Source of the DNA: Asterochloris sp. CNOR1
Lineage: Eukaryota; Chlorophyta; Trebouxiophyceae; Trebouxiales; Trebouxiaceae
NCBI GenBank assembly: GCA_963969365.1
Contig: OZ017755.1
Coordinates: 310,001-374,000, forward strand
DNA length: 64,000 bases
Direction of reading: 5' to 3'
Shown here piece by piece: positions 22,901-35,100 of this stretch (its first letter is position 1; every line of letters starts with the position of its first letter). Position numbers and translations under genes: made by a program. The notes beneath the pieces are model-generated. The model did not search any database. It was given only the letters and a program-made list of their open reading frames with translations, and was not told the origin of the DNA.

Positions 22901-24741
22901 TTGGGCGACTGCGCCAGGTTCAGGCAGACAAACCTGTGCTTGGCACCAGCAGCGCCCTCCAATGCAAAACTGGGCCCTGCCTGTGCAGTGAATATCGGCA
23001 GGTTGATGTGCAGACTACCAACCCTGGGTTGCACCGCTCATGCTAGGGGCAGGGAAACTATGCCAGGTGTGTGCCTTATGCAGCATCTCTTTCAGGTCCA
23101 TCAGGGCGGCTCTGACCATGGACTGCGTGAAGTGGGGGCTGTTCCTGGCTGTGCCGCAGATTTGCAAGCAGAAGCTGGGCCATGCCTCCTGCTGTGTACC
23201 CTGCAGACTGCTGGTGCGATGGCTGCTCAGATGCACAAGGCAAGGAGGGCCAAGCCAGCGTCTCTTGCTGCTGGTATGTCAGGCTTGCAAATGATTGTCA
23301 GGCAAGAGCAGCAGGACCTTGCTTCTTGCTATTTTGTACTGCAGGCTCAGGGACATTCTTAGGCTGTCGCCAGCTGGAGAGCATCAGTGCCCCTCCACTA
23401 ACAATGTCTCGAGGCTGCCACCTCTGCCACTGCTGATGCCACTCAGATGATGATGCAGGCCGAGCCATCATGCAGAAGTCTGCAGCAGGCTATGATGGAT
23501 TGTGTAGTCAACCGCCTGCCTGCAATCAAGTGCCTGCCTGCCTGGCTGGTCACACTGCCAAAAGAGACACAAATCTCATGCTGACTGGGCTGACTTTTGC
23601 CAACAAGACCGCCAAGCACAGTGACACAGGCACGGCTGCCAAAATGCTAGGGATGCCGGTTGCGTCTTCTACAAGTCGAAGTGCTGCCCGTGCCCTGCAG
23701 GCCACGACATCAAGGATGACATCAACCCCATTGAGGCTGGGCTGCTGTGGACCATTGGCAAGCGGCGACGCGAGAAGTGGGACTTTGTGGGCGGCGATGT
23801 CCTGCAGAAGCTCCACGCCGACAAGTCGCACACCCACCGCCGCGTCGGCTTCTTTGGGCAGAAGGGGGCCCCAGCGCGGGAGGGAGCAGAGATCCAGACT
23901 CCTGACGGAAAGAAGGTGAGGGCAGCGGGGTGCCTTTTCAGGCACAGCTGGTCGTGCTGCGTCCCCCCACACAGATTCAGACACCTGACGGTAGGCAGGT
24001 GCGGGGCACCAGGGTGCCTCAAGAGCTCCAACTGCCCAGTTTAGGCTCTGTAGGGGCAGCAATTGCATGTAAAAGCCAAGCCCCTGCATGGGATGGCACA
24101 CCAGCAGACCTCTGACAAAAAGAAGGTGAGGGGCACTGGAGGCTGTCTGAAATGATCATGCTTACCAGGAATCCAAAGGGCAGCAGGCGCCTCCAGAGCT
24201 AGTCCCTGCGGGATCCATGCAGATTGCCCTGACGGGAAAGAGGTGAGGGGCACTGGAGAGCCTTGAGATCTGCATCATGCTTACACATGCAAACGAGGGG
24301 CAGCAGGCGCCTCTGAAGCTGCCTCCCTTACCCTTCCGTGCACTTTCAGGTCAGATGTGGGGAAGGCTTGGGCAGGTGATGCCTAAAGCTGCCTTGAATG
24401 GCGTTGGGATCAGCCTGCACCGGGTCCAGCCTGCTTTCTGTGCTGCTGCCACAGCAGGTCAGGCCCTGAGAGAGGGCACCTCAGTGCTGGGCATTTCACT
24501 GGTCTCATGTCTTGTCCTCCTGAGTGCTGCAGGTGACGGATGTCTGTGACTGACTGTGCAGGTTGGCACTGTGACCAGCGGAGCCTTCAGTCCCTGCCTG
24601 GGCAAAAATATCGGCATGGGTTACGTGGAGAAGGGGCACGGCAAGGCTGGGACTGAGCTGAGGGCAGTGGTGCGGGGCAAGACAAACACCATCGAGACAG
24701 CCAAGATGCCTTTTGTGGAGGCAAAGTACTTCAAGCCGTGA
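19957..24741 (+). CDS. GCST: Aminomethyltransferase, T protein of the mitochondrial glycine cleavage system
   Basis: Transfers the methylene group of the lipoyl-bound aminomethyl intermediate to tetrahydrofolate and releases ammonia; central to photorespiratory glycine oxidation. Exons: 19957-20131, 20232-20362, 20854-20985, 21688-21777, 22344-22549, 22738-22886, 23701-23915 and 24562-24741. Total 1,278 nt, 425 aa. The first about 45 residues ([30 protein letters not shown]) are a mitochondrial presequence. Then [20 protein letters not shown] starts the enzyme. Family blocks: [36 protein letters not shown] (contains the catalytic Asp), [14 protein letters not shown] and [18 protein letters not shown]. 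The C-terminus is FVEAKYFKP. Intron 6 is about 810 bp, with unrelated repeats. MRG replaces the more usual MCG/MLQ after the DVxH block; otherwise ordinary. Confidence 0.96.
20554..20880. repeat. Tandem copies of the GCST exon-3 acceptor junction
   Basis: The exon-3 acceptor plus exon start (CTGCAG|GGCCCCCAGGCCATTGAC at 20848) is preceded by copies at 20554 (CTGCAGGGCCGCCAGGCCGT) and 20699 (CTGCAGAGGCCCCAGGCCAT), spaced 145 and 149 bp. From the first copy's AG (exon start 20560) the frame is open for 98 codons into the true exon. Confidence 0.82.
23895..24260. repeat. Tandem copies of the GCST exon-7 donor junction
   Basis: The last codons and donor of exon 7 (CAGACTCCTGACGGAAAGAA then G|GTGAGG, from 23895) recur at 23978, 24104 and 24220, the last two keeping GGTGAGGGGCACTGGAG after the copied codons. 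The copies alternate with a GGGGCAGCAGGCGCCTC block. Confidence 0.8.
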
Positions 24742-26992
24742 ACGCAACGCTTCCCTTTTTCCTCACAGCTTTTGAGTGCAGCATGTCAATTTTGAGAAGG
24801 AGCAGGCACCTGCCTGTCTCGTGATGCCTTCTGCATGCGTCCCCAAGGAATGCACACTCCTTTACACTGCAATTGATGCTCGAGCACTGGCTCTGAACAA
24901 TACCTGTTGTTCTGGTTGGTCCCTGTGATGTCATAGGCACATTGCTACATGTTGGTAGGTGCCTGATGTAAAGGTTCTATTGTCAGGCCATGCTGTAGAC
25001 CGTCATGGCAAGAAGCTCAGGTACAGCTGCAATTGCTGCTGCGCCTGGCTGATGCCCCCATGCTGCCAGGCACACTGTTGCGTGGCGCCTGCAGGCGATT
25101 GCCAGGGCAGGAGCAGGTGTGCAAAGGTCCACCAGAATGTACAGGCTAATATGGTACTGGGCAGGTCCTGCGGCATCGAATTTTATCCTGCAAACCTGCT
25201 TAGTGGCAGTCGATGAGCAAGTTCTTGCTTGAGCAGGGCCTGCAAGCAGCATTGGCTGCCACTGCGCAGTACCTTGGACTGAACAGGTGATGCTGCCGCT
25301 TGTTCCTGTACAGGACCTGCTTCAGAGGCAAGTGTGTGGCATGCATTCATGCAGTCGTGCAGGGCTTCAACAGGCCAGAGGTGCCGCGCAAGGCCTGCAG
25401 TCTTTCTGGCGGCCATCAGACCTGAGCGACTGCGTCCCAGACTTGTTGCGCTTGAGCTGCGCCTCCAAGAGGCAGTAGCAGCAGCGCAGACTGCCACTCA
25501 TGAGGCCTCTCTGCAGCTTTGGGTTGGCAGTAAGCCTGACTTGAAAGTTCCCATGCGCTGCCTCATGTCACTGGCTGCCCCCTGGGTTTGCAAAGAGGTT
25601 CTGGCTTAGCTTCTCCCTCAGATTGCCACAACGTCGTCCACACTTTTGCTGTAAGGACAGCTCTGCTTGCTGTTGAGGATGAGTCTATTCATGAACTTAG
25701 GTGTGTGAGGCTGAAGCGGTCAACATGTATGGTGTACTTGAGGTCTTCTCAGTTTCAGAAGGGCCTGCCTAAACATCAGTCTTCAATGAGGAGGTGAGGC
25801 TACTTTGAAGGACTGCCTGAGCTCAGCAACATTCAGAACCTCATGCAGACCGCTTTGTGTGCAGGATGCTGACAACGACAGCAGGGGCACAGTTCTGGCA
25901 GCGCTGTAGGCAAGTTGAGGAGGCAGGCAGGGCAGGTGTGTGTGGGCCAGCTGCGGCCTGCCCAGTGCTGCTCTCCACAGTCCTGCTGCTCTGTCCAAGG
26001 CGCCTGGGCACAGCGCATGCTGCTCTCAGATGGCCACATGGAAGGGCTGAGTGCTGACTTTGTGCACTAGAATCAGAACTGGCTGGACACAGAGAAGGGC
26101 CCCTGTACAGTATCTTCATGTTTCACTTATATTCAACCCTGGGTTGGCCATGCCCCTCTTACCCTGTTGTGGGCCATGTCTGGCAGTGCACTGTAGCAGA
26201 GACTCAGGTGCAAGCAATCTGCTGCATCTGAAATTCCATAGCAGAGTGTCACAGAACCCAGGGAACACTTGCTGTCGCACTCAAGGACTCAGGGCTCGAC
26301 CTGGCAGGCTTGATGGGTGGTCGCAGGCACCCTCAATTAAATGGTGGTCATTGCAGGTGTTCAGCCCTGCAATGCGTGCCAGGTTACACAGGCGCCCAGC
26401 AGGGGGCCGTCAGGTGCTGGTACTGCGAGGGGCCTGGCCGGTGGGATCGCCCCGAGGTCTAACCTTCGCATCTGGCAGGACCGCTGGCACCACAGGCAGC
26501 TTGGTGGTCTGGGGGAGTCAGGCAGGGTGCTGTTCCTTCCTGCTGTCATTGCCGAGGACTGCTCACCACGGGCACTTGCAACTGCCATTCCTGCCTGTTG
26601 TCTGTGCCAAAAGATACCCAGTGGCAGGCACTGGCAGATGGTTAGCTCACTGGCTGCACCAGCAATGGAGCCTGAGCAGACGCAAGCCATGCAGCGTGCC
26701 CGTGATGCCCCCCTAGGGGCCTTTTGCAGCCCTGAACAGGCCTGTTGCAGCCCTAAAACCCACATGTTACATACATGCCTCCCTGCATGTAACATGTGGG
26801 TTTAAGGGCTGCAAATCACCTGCTTTGCTGCTGCTGCTTGGCAGGTCGTACACATCAGGACACTTGTGAGGTGGACTTGGGTCAACTCGTGCCTTGTGTG
26901 CACCTGACTTCTCGTGCCTGCATTCAGGCATCCGCCTTCCCCAGACAGCTCTCCACAGCTACACCCCTTACAAGCCAGGCTCGAACCCCACC
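24742..26992. other. Gene-poor interval between GCST and the thioredoxin gene
   Basis: A TGTAA at 24967-24971 fits the GCST 3' end. I find no ORF here with clear family features. A minus-strand stretch at 25183-25497 looks mildly coding but has no good start. A strong hairpin lies at 26745-26814. The interval may hold a non-coding RNA or a diverged gene I cannot read. Confidence 0.5.
26745..26814. repeat. Long near-perfect inverted repeat (28-bp arms, one mismatch)
   Basis: Arms 26745-26772 (TTGCAGCCCTAAAACCCACA..) and 26787-26814 pair over 28 bp with a single A/A mismatch around a 14-nt loop. It lies 180 bp upstream of the thioredoxin ATG. A partial copy of the left arm's start (TTGCAGCCCTGAA) occurs at about 26725. 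Compatible with a microRNA-like precursor or a miniature inverted-repeat element. Confidence 0.85.
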
Positions 26993-28439
26993 ATGGCCAG
27001 TCCTGGTGAGGCCACTTGCTGCCCTCAGTCTCCTGCAGCTGCACATCTGCTGCACTGCACCTGCTGGCAGCCCTCCCTGAAGCAGCTGGTGCTGTGCAGG
27101 AGTGTATCACGTCAGGGACTCAGCTGACCTCATTCGCCTGCTGAAGGAGGGCGCTGATGAGGGCAAGGTGAGTGCTACGCCTGTACACGGCACTGCTGCA
27201 CCATGCCCTCGGGCCGTTCAGTGTGAACAAGCAGCCGCTCTGGCTGCCGCACCCTCATGCAGCCTTAGTCAGCACCTGTGGGTGGGCACGCAAGGCATCA
27301 GGGTTGCTTGACAGCCAGACATGAGCCTGGAGTGCCATGCCTGTCAGGGCATCAGGGTTGCTTGACAAGTTGCATGAGGCTACGCATGGTCTCACCATTG
27401 CCTGACAGCAGGATGAAGCCTCCACAAGCTATGCATAATGCCAAGCATTGGGGCTCCTGTCTGCATGGCAGCCCATGGCAGTGCTAACTTGGGCACGTTT
27501 CCACTCCCTGCTGCGTGTCGTTGGCCGAAGCTTGAGCTTTGCCATCTGCCCTCCACTCCCTGCTGCATGGTCGCTGGCCCAAGCTTGAGCGTTGCCATCT
27601 GCCCTCCACCCCTGCCGCATGATCGCTGGCCAGCAGACGCTTGAGCTGTGCCATCTACCTGCCTGCAGCCTGTGGTTGTCAAGTACTTTGCCACTTGGTG
27701 CCCCCACTGCATCAAGGTGAGCGCAGCATGTGTCCTGCCATGCGGCCAGGCCATAGCCAGGGCTGGCTGTGAGCTGCACTTGGGAATCTGTTGCCACACT
27801 GCTTTCCACATGCGCTGTTGTGCCTCTTCTTCTAAGCTGCTGCACGCTTTTGTCCCGCTCGCAGAACAGATAAGACCGCCCTGCTGCCTGGCCTGTCTGA
27901 CCCTTGCATTGTGCGTGCAGTAAGCGAGCAGTGCTTCATGCAGGTCGCACCCCTGTATGCTGCGCTGGCGGCAGAGAGGCCGGATGCTATTTTTGCTGAG
28001 GTGGATGTGGATGAGAACCCGGTAAGGGTTTGCTTTGGCTGCCCAGCACCAGTTGCAGCGGGGGTGCCAATCAGACATGAGCAGCCCTTCTCAAGCGTGT
28101 TGCTGGCTCTTCCAGCTCGTGAATGGCAGGCACCTTAGCACATTCTGTTCTCTGTTGTAGGAGCTGGCGGCTGCTGCAAACGTGGTGGGCACACCGACCT
28201 TCCTGGTGTTTGCTGATGCCAAGCCGGTGCGCACAGGTTTGGCTGCCTGGGTATTGTGCTGCTGCTGCTGCATAGCAGCTTGCAGGCTTGGTCCCTCCAG
28301 AATTGCCCTGGGCATGCAACATAATGACATTGCCCACCTGTGCCCTGGTGCTATGTCGCAGATGGGTGAGACTGTGGGCGAGGACCTGACGCCCCTGGCC
28401 ACGCTTCTTGACAGGGTCAGCAGCGGCCCAGGTGGGTAA
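26993..28439 (+). CDS. Thioredoxin (h-type size) with a WCPHC active site
   Basis: Single-domain thioredoxin fold oxidoreductase. Exons: 26993-27005, 27100-27167, 27669-27716, 27944-28021, 28161-28226 and 28362-28439; 351 nt, 116 aa. Start in a good context (CCACCATGG): MASPGVYHVRDSADLIRLLK. The active site is VKYFATWCPHCIKVAPLY; the cis-proline loop is NVVGTPTFLVF. No transit peptide is visible, so cytosolic. The site is CPHC, as in DsbA, instead of the usual CGPC or CPPC; the His is expected to raise the redox potential, which is inference from other families. An alternative 3' end is possible: donor G|GTGGGT after 28431 joined to 28538-28593 gives a 132-aa protein ending GGHHAR, also in frame. 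Confidence 0.9.
27501..27660. repeat. Three-copy 53-56 bp repeat before a thioredoxin acceptor
   Basis: Units containing CTGCTGC..CGCTGGCC..AAGCTTGAGC..GCCATCT end at about 27548, 27601 and 27657, immediately upstream of the exon starting at 27669. Confidence 0.7.
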
Positions 28440-29126
28440 CGGCTGTGCGTGCTGCACCCCAAGCTGCCCTCAGCAAGCGCTCTGCCTGGTGCTCTTTGTC
28501 ACCCCCTGTTACTACATCCTGTCCCTTCTTAATGCAGGTCGTGGCGGTCCTGCTGAGCCTCGCCCTGCTCATGGTGGCCACCATGCCAGGTAGGTGCCTG
28601 CTCGAGGCTTGGGTGCTGCTTATCTGACGGTGGCAATGATGACGACTGACAGTCACCTGGCTGCTGCCTGCAGAGTTTTGCCTGTGCACTAGAGGAACAT
28701 GAAGCAGGTGGACTGCTCTGTACATTCCAGCAAGGCTGGCAAGGATCCTTTGCATTGCCAAGACCAGCAGCAAATGAATGCATGAATTCACCCAATACTT
28801 GTGGAGTAGCATTCTGCAACAGAGTAACCTCCAGCGCGCACGTAACCTGTCTGAAATTCAGGGGACATTTGATGGGCCTTTTGTTGTTATTGTTGTGTGC
28901 ACGCAACGGTTTGACAATCTGGCATTGCGTGCAAGATAGAAGCACTGAGGCATAGAGCGCTGGCCAGTCGATAGGGTGTCGCATAGCTCCATTTAGGTCT
29001 GGGGCTCAATATGTTTCTCAAGCAATGCTGGCAGGCTTAGTCTCCTGGCCTGTGTAAGGCGTACTCCAGTCTTTTATTGCAGCATTTCCAGAGTTGACCA
29101 GATTTGTGTTTGGGGCAGATCTGTGT

Positions 29127-32100
29127 ATGCAAGGCACATTTACTTATCAGCCAGGGTCTCTGAGGGCCCTTCAAGGGCTGCAGAAGCCTCACCAGTGGGG
29201 TCGCCTCCGCACAACAGGATGGCAGGGCAGACATGGCCGCCGGCTGCATCAGTCTGCTGCAGTGCATCAGGTGAGCCTGCCTGGCTCCTACAGTCCACAT
29301 GATGGATCTGTTTCATCTCCGCAGGGCATTGTGCTGAGTGTCCCGCTTCCTGCATGTTTGCAGGGTGCCAGAACTCTGCTGGAGCAGAGGCCTCAGCGCA
29401 GGGCTGCTGCCTGGGGCCAGCAGCTGGGATGCGGCAGGCTACACCTGCAGAGGCTGCCAGGGCGCTGCCAGGCGTGGAAGGACCGCCGCAGGGGCCTAAA
29501 TGAGCTGCCGGCGCCCCTGTTTGGAGGCAGCCGTACTGATGTGTATGAAGAGTCAGACACGTAAGCCAGCAGCTGGGCCCTGCCCCGCTTGCCGCATGAT
29601 AGGTCTTGACCTTGACATTCGTTGGCAGCACATGTCTGAACTGCAGGCGCATTGGGCCCTCCAACGAGACAAGCATGAGAGCCAGCAGCCTGGCCATGCC
29701 AAGCTCTGACTGGTGGAGAATCTGGGCCTGGGCTTGCGCTGGCAGGACATGTTACATTCTAGGTGCACTGGAAGTCACGCTTGTTGGGAGTCATGCATCG
29801 CGGGAACGTGCGCCGGCATCCGTGACTCGGTGCAGCTGTAGGCGGGCCTGGAGGCTGACAGCAGGCTGCTGGGTTGCAGGCCCATTCTGACAGCTCCATT
29901 GGAGCTTGTTGTGGAGCCAGGCGAGGACATAGCAGCTTTTAGCACGAGGCTGGGCATCCCAGAGGCAGCTGTCATTGAAGCCAATGGAGGTGGGCCAGCA
30001 CAGGGGTGCTGCAATGAACCTCTTGGTGCAGCGGGCACAGGGTCAGCAGCCAGCAGAAAGTCCGGATTGCCACAGTACCTGTGCAGGTCCGGCGCAGCCA
30101 CGGGATTCCAGATCATCATCAGAGTGTGGACTCTTGCAACTGTCAAAAATCTGGCGCTGCTGTGACAGCTGTTTCTTGCAAGCAGCATGCTCTTCAGTGC
30201 AGACCCCTTGCGGACACTGGTGCCTGAAGGTCCTGAAGATGGAGCTTACTGCACATCACGGGTGCAGGGAACCTGAACTACATGTGCTGGCCCCTTTTCC
30301 AGGGTCAGCACGCTGCTCTGCATGCCCTGGTGCCACTGCACCGACTGTTGCTGTCTGCAGGCAGCACTCACCTGCAGCCCGGCCCTCTGAGGTTCATGGT
30401 CCCTGTCAGTCCTGAGGAGCTGAGCTCTGCTGATGTTGACATGGAAGAGGAGGACGTGGAGGAGGATATGGAGGAGGACGTGGAGGAGGACATGGACCCT
30501 GGCGAGGCCATTGCCCAGCAGATCATCCAGCAGGCTCCGGCTGCCCCTATGGCGCTCGAGGGCCAATCCATTGGGTGGGGCGCTTGTTTGCTGTCCACAC
30601 TGCTGCCTCACAGCACTGAAGGCTTACATTTCCATTGTGCCAAGGCTCAGCAGCCTGGCCTTGGCGTAAGGGTATTGTGCATGCCTGCCACACAGTTAGC
30701 TTTGGGGGGATGACATCTGCATGGGAGGAATGACTGTCACCATTGGGCACAGGTGCTGTTTTGCATGGGGACTCCCCGGCTACAGTGTGCCAGGCAAGGT
30801 CTGGCAGTTCTGTGATGTCCTGCCTGCTTTTGCCCCTAGAAACCACACCTTAGATGGAGACATGAGCATAGTGCCAGCAACTCTTGTATGTGCCATGCTG
30901 CACCACTGGCCATATGCTCATGACTACAGCCATGGCAGCACTCATCATGGCCGTTGCTAGCTGTGCAATGGCATGCAGAGGCACTGTAAATTAGGTCAGG
31001 CTGCTGTGCCACTCGACCCAGCAGCATTGACTTACACCCATTGAAGCCTGCTCTCTTGTGTCTGCAGGGCGCGCATATGGGGGCTGACCCGCGTTTCCAT
31101 CTTCATGGCTGCTGTGGCCCTCTCAGTCCACGCCGTCACCACCTGGGCAGGGGATCGCGGCAGGCGGCGCAAGGCAGAGCAGGAACTCAAATTTGGCGAC
31201 CCTCTCTTTGGCCAGCAGCCAGCAGGGCGGGGCGGGCCTCAAGATCGCCCTGCAGCCGGGTCGAGGAGGCCCTGGGAACCCCCAATTGTAGAGCAGAGCT
31301 TCGGCACCAGCGAAGGTACCCCACCTGTCATTGATGTGACTTACCAGACCTCCGAGGAGTTCCATGCTGAGCAGCAGAGGCAGCAGCAGCAGGAGCCCAC
31401 GACCGCTGCAGCAGCCCCCGCCATTGTGGCGGAGCAAGCTGCCCCGGCCGCGGCAGCTGCGTCTGCAAGCCGCAGCGCACAGCAGGGCCCTGCCACTGGG
31501 TCAGGCACGAAGGCAGTCACGGGGCCAGCACAGAGGCTGTTGCAGGCTGCCGGACCGCTGCAAGAGGGGCTACGGGACCCTGCAGAGCAGGACCACGCCC
31601 TGAGGGCAGCCGCGCAGGCCTATGAGGAGGCAGAGGCAGCCGGCACAGACCGTGTTCCCCTCAAGCGCCTCCGCCAGGCTGCCCAGGGCGTGAGGGGCCT
31701 GCGCAGCAGCTTGCACCTGCTGGAGCCTCGCCAGAGGCAGCAGGCGTTGGCAGCGGTGGGGGCAACCCTGGCACAGACAGCCCAGGCCCTAGAGGGTACC
31801 CCAGCTGAGGGGCTGGGATCAGCACTGCCTTTCTGGATGCAGTGGCGCAGCGTCGTCACGGTCTCAACGCTGGCTGGCGGGCGCATCGGTGTGGGGACCT
31901 TTGATGTCTTTGGGGACAAGCTCGTTGTGTGGGAGGTGAGAAGGAGTGTGCAGGCCCTGCCAGGCTGCAGAATGAGCGCTCCAAGGGCAGCAGTGCTGTC
32001 AAATGTTGATTGACAGGCCCTGCTCTGGCTCCAGTCTGATGGCTTCCTGCGTGAATAAATGCTGCAGTGCAGTGTTGGGGTTGGCCTCTTCGAGGCTTGT

Positions 32101-35100
32101 CAACATTGCAATGGTGCCCTGCAGTCAAGGCAGGAGTTGAAGGCTTTCCTGAAGGCGTTCCAGGCCACCAGCCTGTACGGCGACGGCGTCACGCTGCACC
32201 TGAGCATTGCGGCTCCCCTCCTGGCGGTCTTGGATTCTGCTCACTCGATGCACAAGCACCCCTTTGGGGTAGCCGTGGTGCCTGCCACGACGCCCCAGGT
32301 AAACAGACACAGGCTGCCTATGGGTAGTAGATTGAGGTTGCACCTACAGCTGCCTTCGCCTGAAACATGAGCAGGTGCACCACTGACTGGCTGCTCGTGC
32401 ATGTGTGCCACACTGCATCTCACATCCTTATGGCCATGTGCCTGACAGCGACTGTTAACGAATGTGCAGCTGCGGTCACCCTTTGAAGTTGCTTGCTGCA
32501 GGCATTGTTGGAGGTGCAGACCCAAGACCAGTGGGTGCAGCGCATCGCAGCCACTGTCCAGTTGTCAGAGCCAGAGCAGGCTGGCCAAATCGTCGCACGG
32601 CAGGCCCGTCGGCTGTCCAAGCTGTCAAAGACATGGGACACCCTTGAGAAGTACACGACGCCGACTGCTGCAGAGCTGGCTGCAGCAGATCAGGCCGCGG
32701 CAGAAGCCTCGGCTGCAGAGCAGCTGCGCAGTGTCATCGGCGACTTCAAGGAGGCAGCCAGGCAGGAGGATGCGCGGCCGCGGCACCGGTCTCCCCTGGC
32801 CCCTGCTGCAGGCGCTGCAGCACAGAGCAGGGCTGGCCCCACCCAGAACGGAGCCGGCTCCTCTCAGAATGGGGCCAGCCCTGGCCGAAACGGGGCTGCC
32901 CCCTATCAGAATGGGGCCACCCCAGAGGGTGAGGCGCCTGTCATGCAGCCTGCTGCTGCCCAGAAGGTGGCGGCTGTCCTGAGGGACGCAGCCAGCACCC
33001 TGCTCGCTGCGGAGGCAGCTGAGCTGCAGGAGGAGTCTCTGGAGGCCAGCAGCAAGGCCTACGAGGCAGCCAGCCAGCAGCTGCCTGACGGGCACCCCCG
33101 GCGCCTGCAGTGGGCGGCGGCTGCACGGGGGCTGGCCGCGCTGGCACAGCGCACCTTTGGCCGGGGGCATGAACGCGAGATTCGGCTGGCTGCTGCTGGG
33201 CTGCTGACCGCAGCCACCTGGCTGCTGCGCAGCACGGGGCAGGAGCAGCTGGCAGGGGCTGTGGAGGTAGGCGAGGCCTTGACACAGCCTCCTGCCTGGC
33301 TGGGCTGGAAGGCTGCCCACATCCTGACCGTCAGTGGGGGGCGTCACATGATGGCCGCTGACGAGCCCTGGCTTGACTGGCTGGACGTCGAGTACCTGCC
33401 AGCTTTTGAGGTGGGCATCGGCTGGGTGCAGCGAGCTCAGCACCCTCAGGCACCCGTAAGCACATATGCAGCACTTAGCAGGGGCCCATTGCAACCTTTC
33501 AGTCTGCTTTAGATGCCATAAGGCATTCATAGCACCACACAGCAGAAAGATGCATGTCAGAAACATGCAGTATGCCAAAAGACTGCAAGCGGTAGTGAGC
33601 CTGAAGCATTGCAATTGCATCATAACTCCCAGAACCTTAAGCTGGTGTGCTATGCCCCTGTCAGCTTGAGTTCAGGCTTCGTCCTGCAGAGTGACTGGGA
33701 GGCAGCCTACCAGGCCTCGATATGGATGACAGCGGCCCCCGACGAGAAGGTCGCTGTCTGGGCTGTGGCCCCCCTCAGCCTGCTGGACCACTACGCACAG
33801 CGAGACATTAGCCCTGGGGTGGCCTTCCTACCTGCTGGCAGCATGCTGGTGAGACTCTCAGGAGTTCTGGTGACCTTCACTGTGCCTGCTGTGCTGGGAT
33901 TCGACTCAGGTGCTGTACATTTCCACTGAGCCTTAATGCTCTGCACATCCACGAGGCCATATATATATATATATATATATATATCAGGCAGCCTGCCTTG
34001 GAACATTGCTTCATATTGGTATACCAGCTGCTGGACAGCAATGATGAGCCACTTGAGCCTGTTTGCAGTCATCTGCATGCAGCAGCAGGCCACGTGTCAG
34101 GTCGCCAGTGCCAGAATCCCCATAGTGCACCCTGGGAGTTGTGACCTGATCTGCTCGCCTCATGCCCCCTGCAGGCCAGTGGCAGCAAGAAGGAGTCAGC
34201 CTGGTGGGAGCTGCTGGCAGCCACCGCCCAGCTGCTGCCCGCAGAGGACATCGCTGCTGCGCTGGAAGAGCACTGCGGGGATGCACGGCCGCCTGGTGTG
34301 ACCAGCTGGAAGCTGTGTGGCCAGGTGAAGCCGCCACCGGTTGAGGCAGCCAATCCTGTGATGGACCTGCAGTATGGGGCGCCCACACCCTCCAATGGCA
34401 GCGCACCACAGCATGCTGCTGTCGTCGCTGCTCCTGGTGAGCAGGCAGCAGCGGGCAGCCATGGTGCTGCTGAGGCTGCTGCTGCGGGCGACCCGCCCAG
34501 CAAGGGCGACCTGGCTGAGTCAAGCAATCATGGGAGCCCTGCGGCTGCAGAGACGCAGAAGCAGGAGGCTGCTGAGAGGCCTGGTGCTGCAGAGACACGA
34601 GGCACAGCCACGCTGCCCAGCCAGCAGGCTGTTGATGGGCCTGCCGCAGCTGGGCCCGCCATGGCTGAGCCGTCACGGACAAGCACGGCTGCAGGTGATA
34701 GCCACAGCGATGAGCGGGCTGCTGGGGAACCTGCCGCTGGCGGCGAGGCCCACGAGCCAGCTGCCGCTGCTGAGGCTGTTCCTGACATCGCCGACCTGCT
34801 GTACATTGATGAGGATGCTGACATTGAGCCAGTGCCCATCACCAGCACCTCTGAGGATGACCCCATGCTGGCTGCTGAGTTTGAGGATGCGGAGGACCTG
34901 GAACTGGTGGAGGAGACCCCACCATGGCCAGACACAGGTGTGCTCATTAGACAAAAGCATGATTGCATCAATGGACCCCAGTGCCAAACCTGCACCGCAA
35001 CAGGCCCTGGCGAAGGCGGCGGATGAAGGCTTGCACTGTGAGCTGCTGAGGCCTGGTCAGTGCTTGATTTGGTCAGAGAGCTGTGATGCTGCCCAGCATG

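Noticed and set aside
25183-25497. Minus-strand Arg/Ser-rich frame resembling a transit peptide (ATASWRRSSSATSLGRSRSG)
   Set aside because: The frame begins at GTG right after a stop, not at ATG, and I found no convincing following exons.
26341-26805. 154-codon plus and 144-codon minus ORFs
   Set aside because: Both strands are open over the same GC-rich DNA, with no conserved motif, no splice structure and overlap with the hairpin.
28533-28593. Short reading frame MQVVAVLLSLALLMVATMPG resembling a signal peptide exon
   Set aside because: It has no downstream exon that fits and shares its bases with the alternative 3' exon of the thioredoxin gene in another frame.
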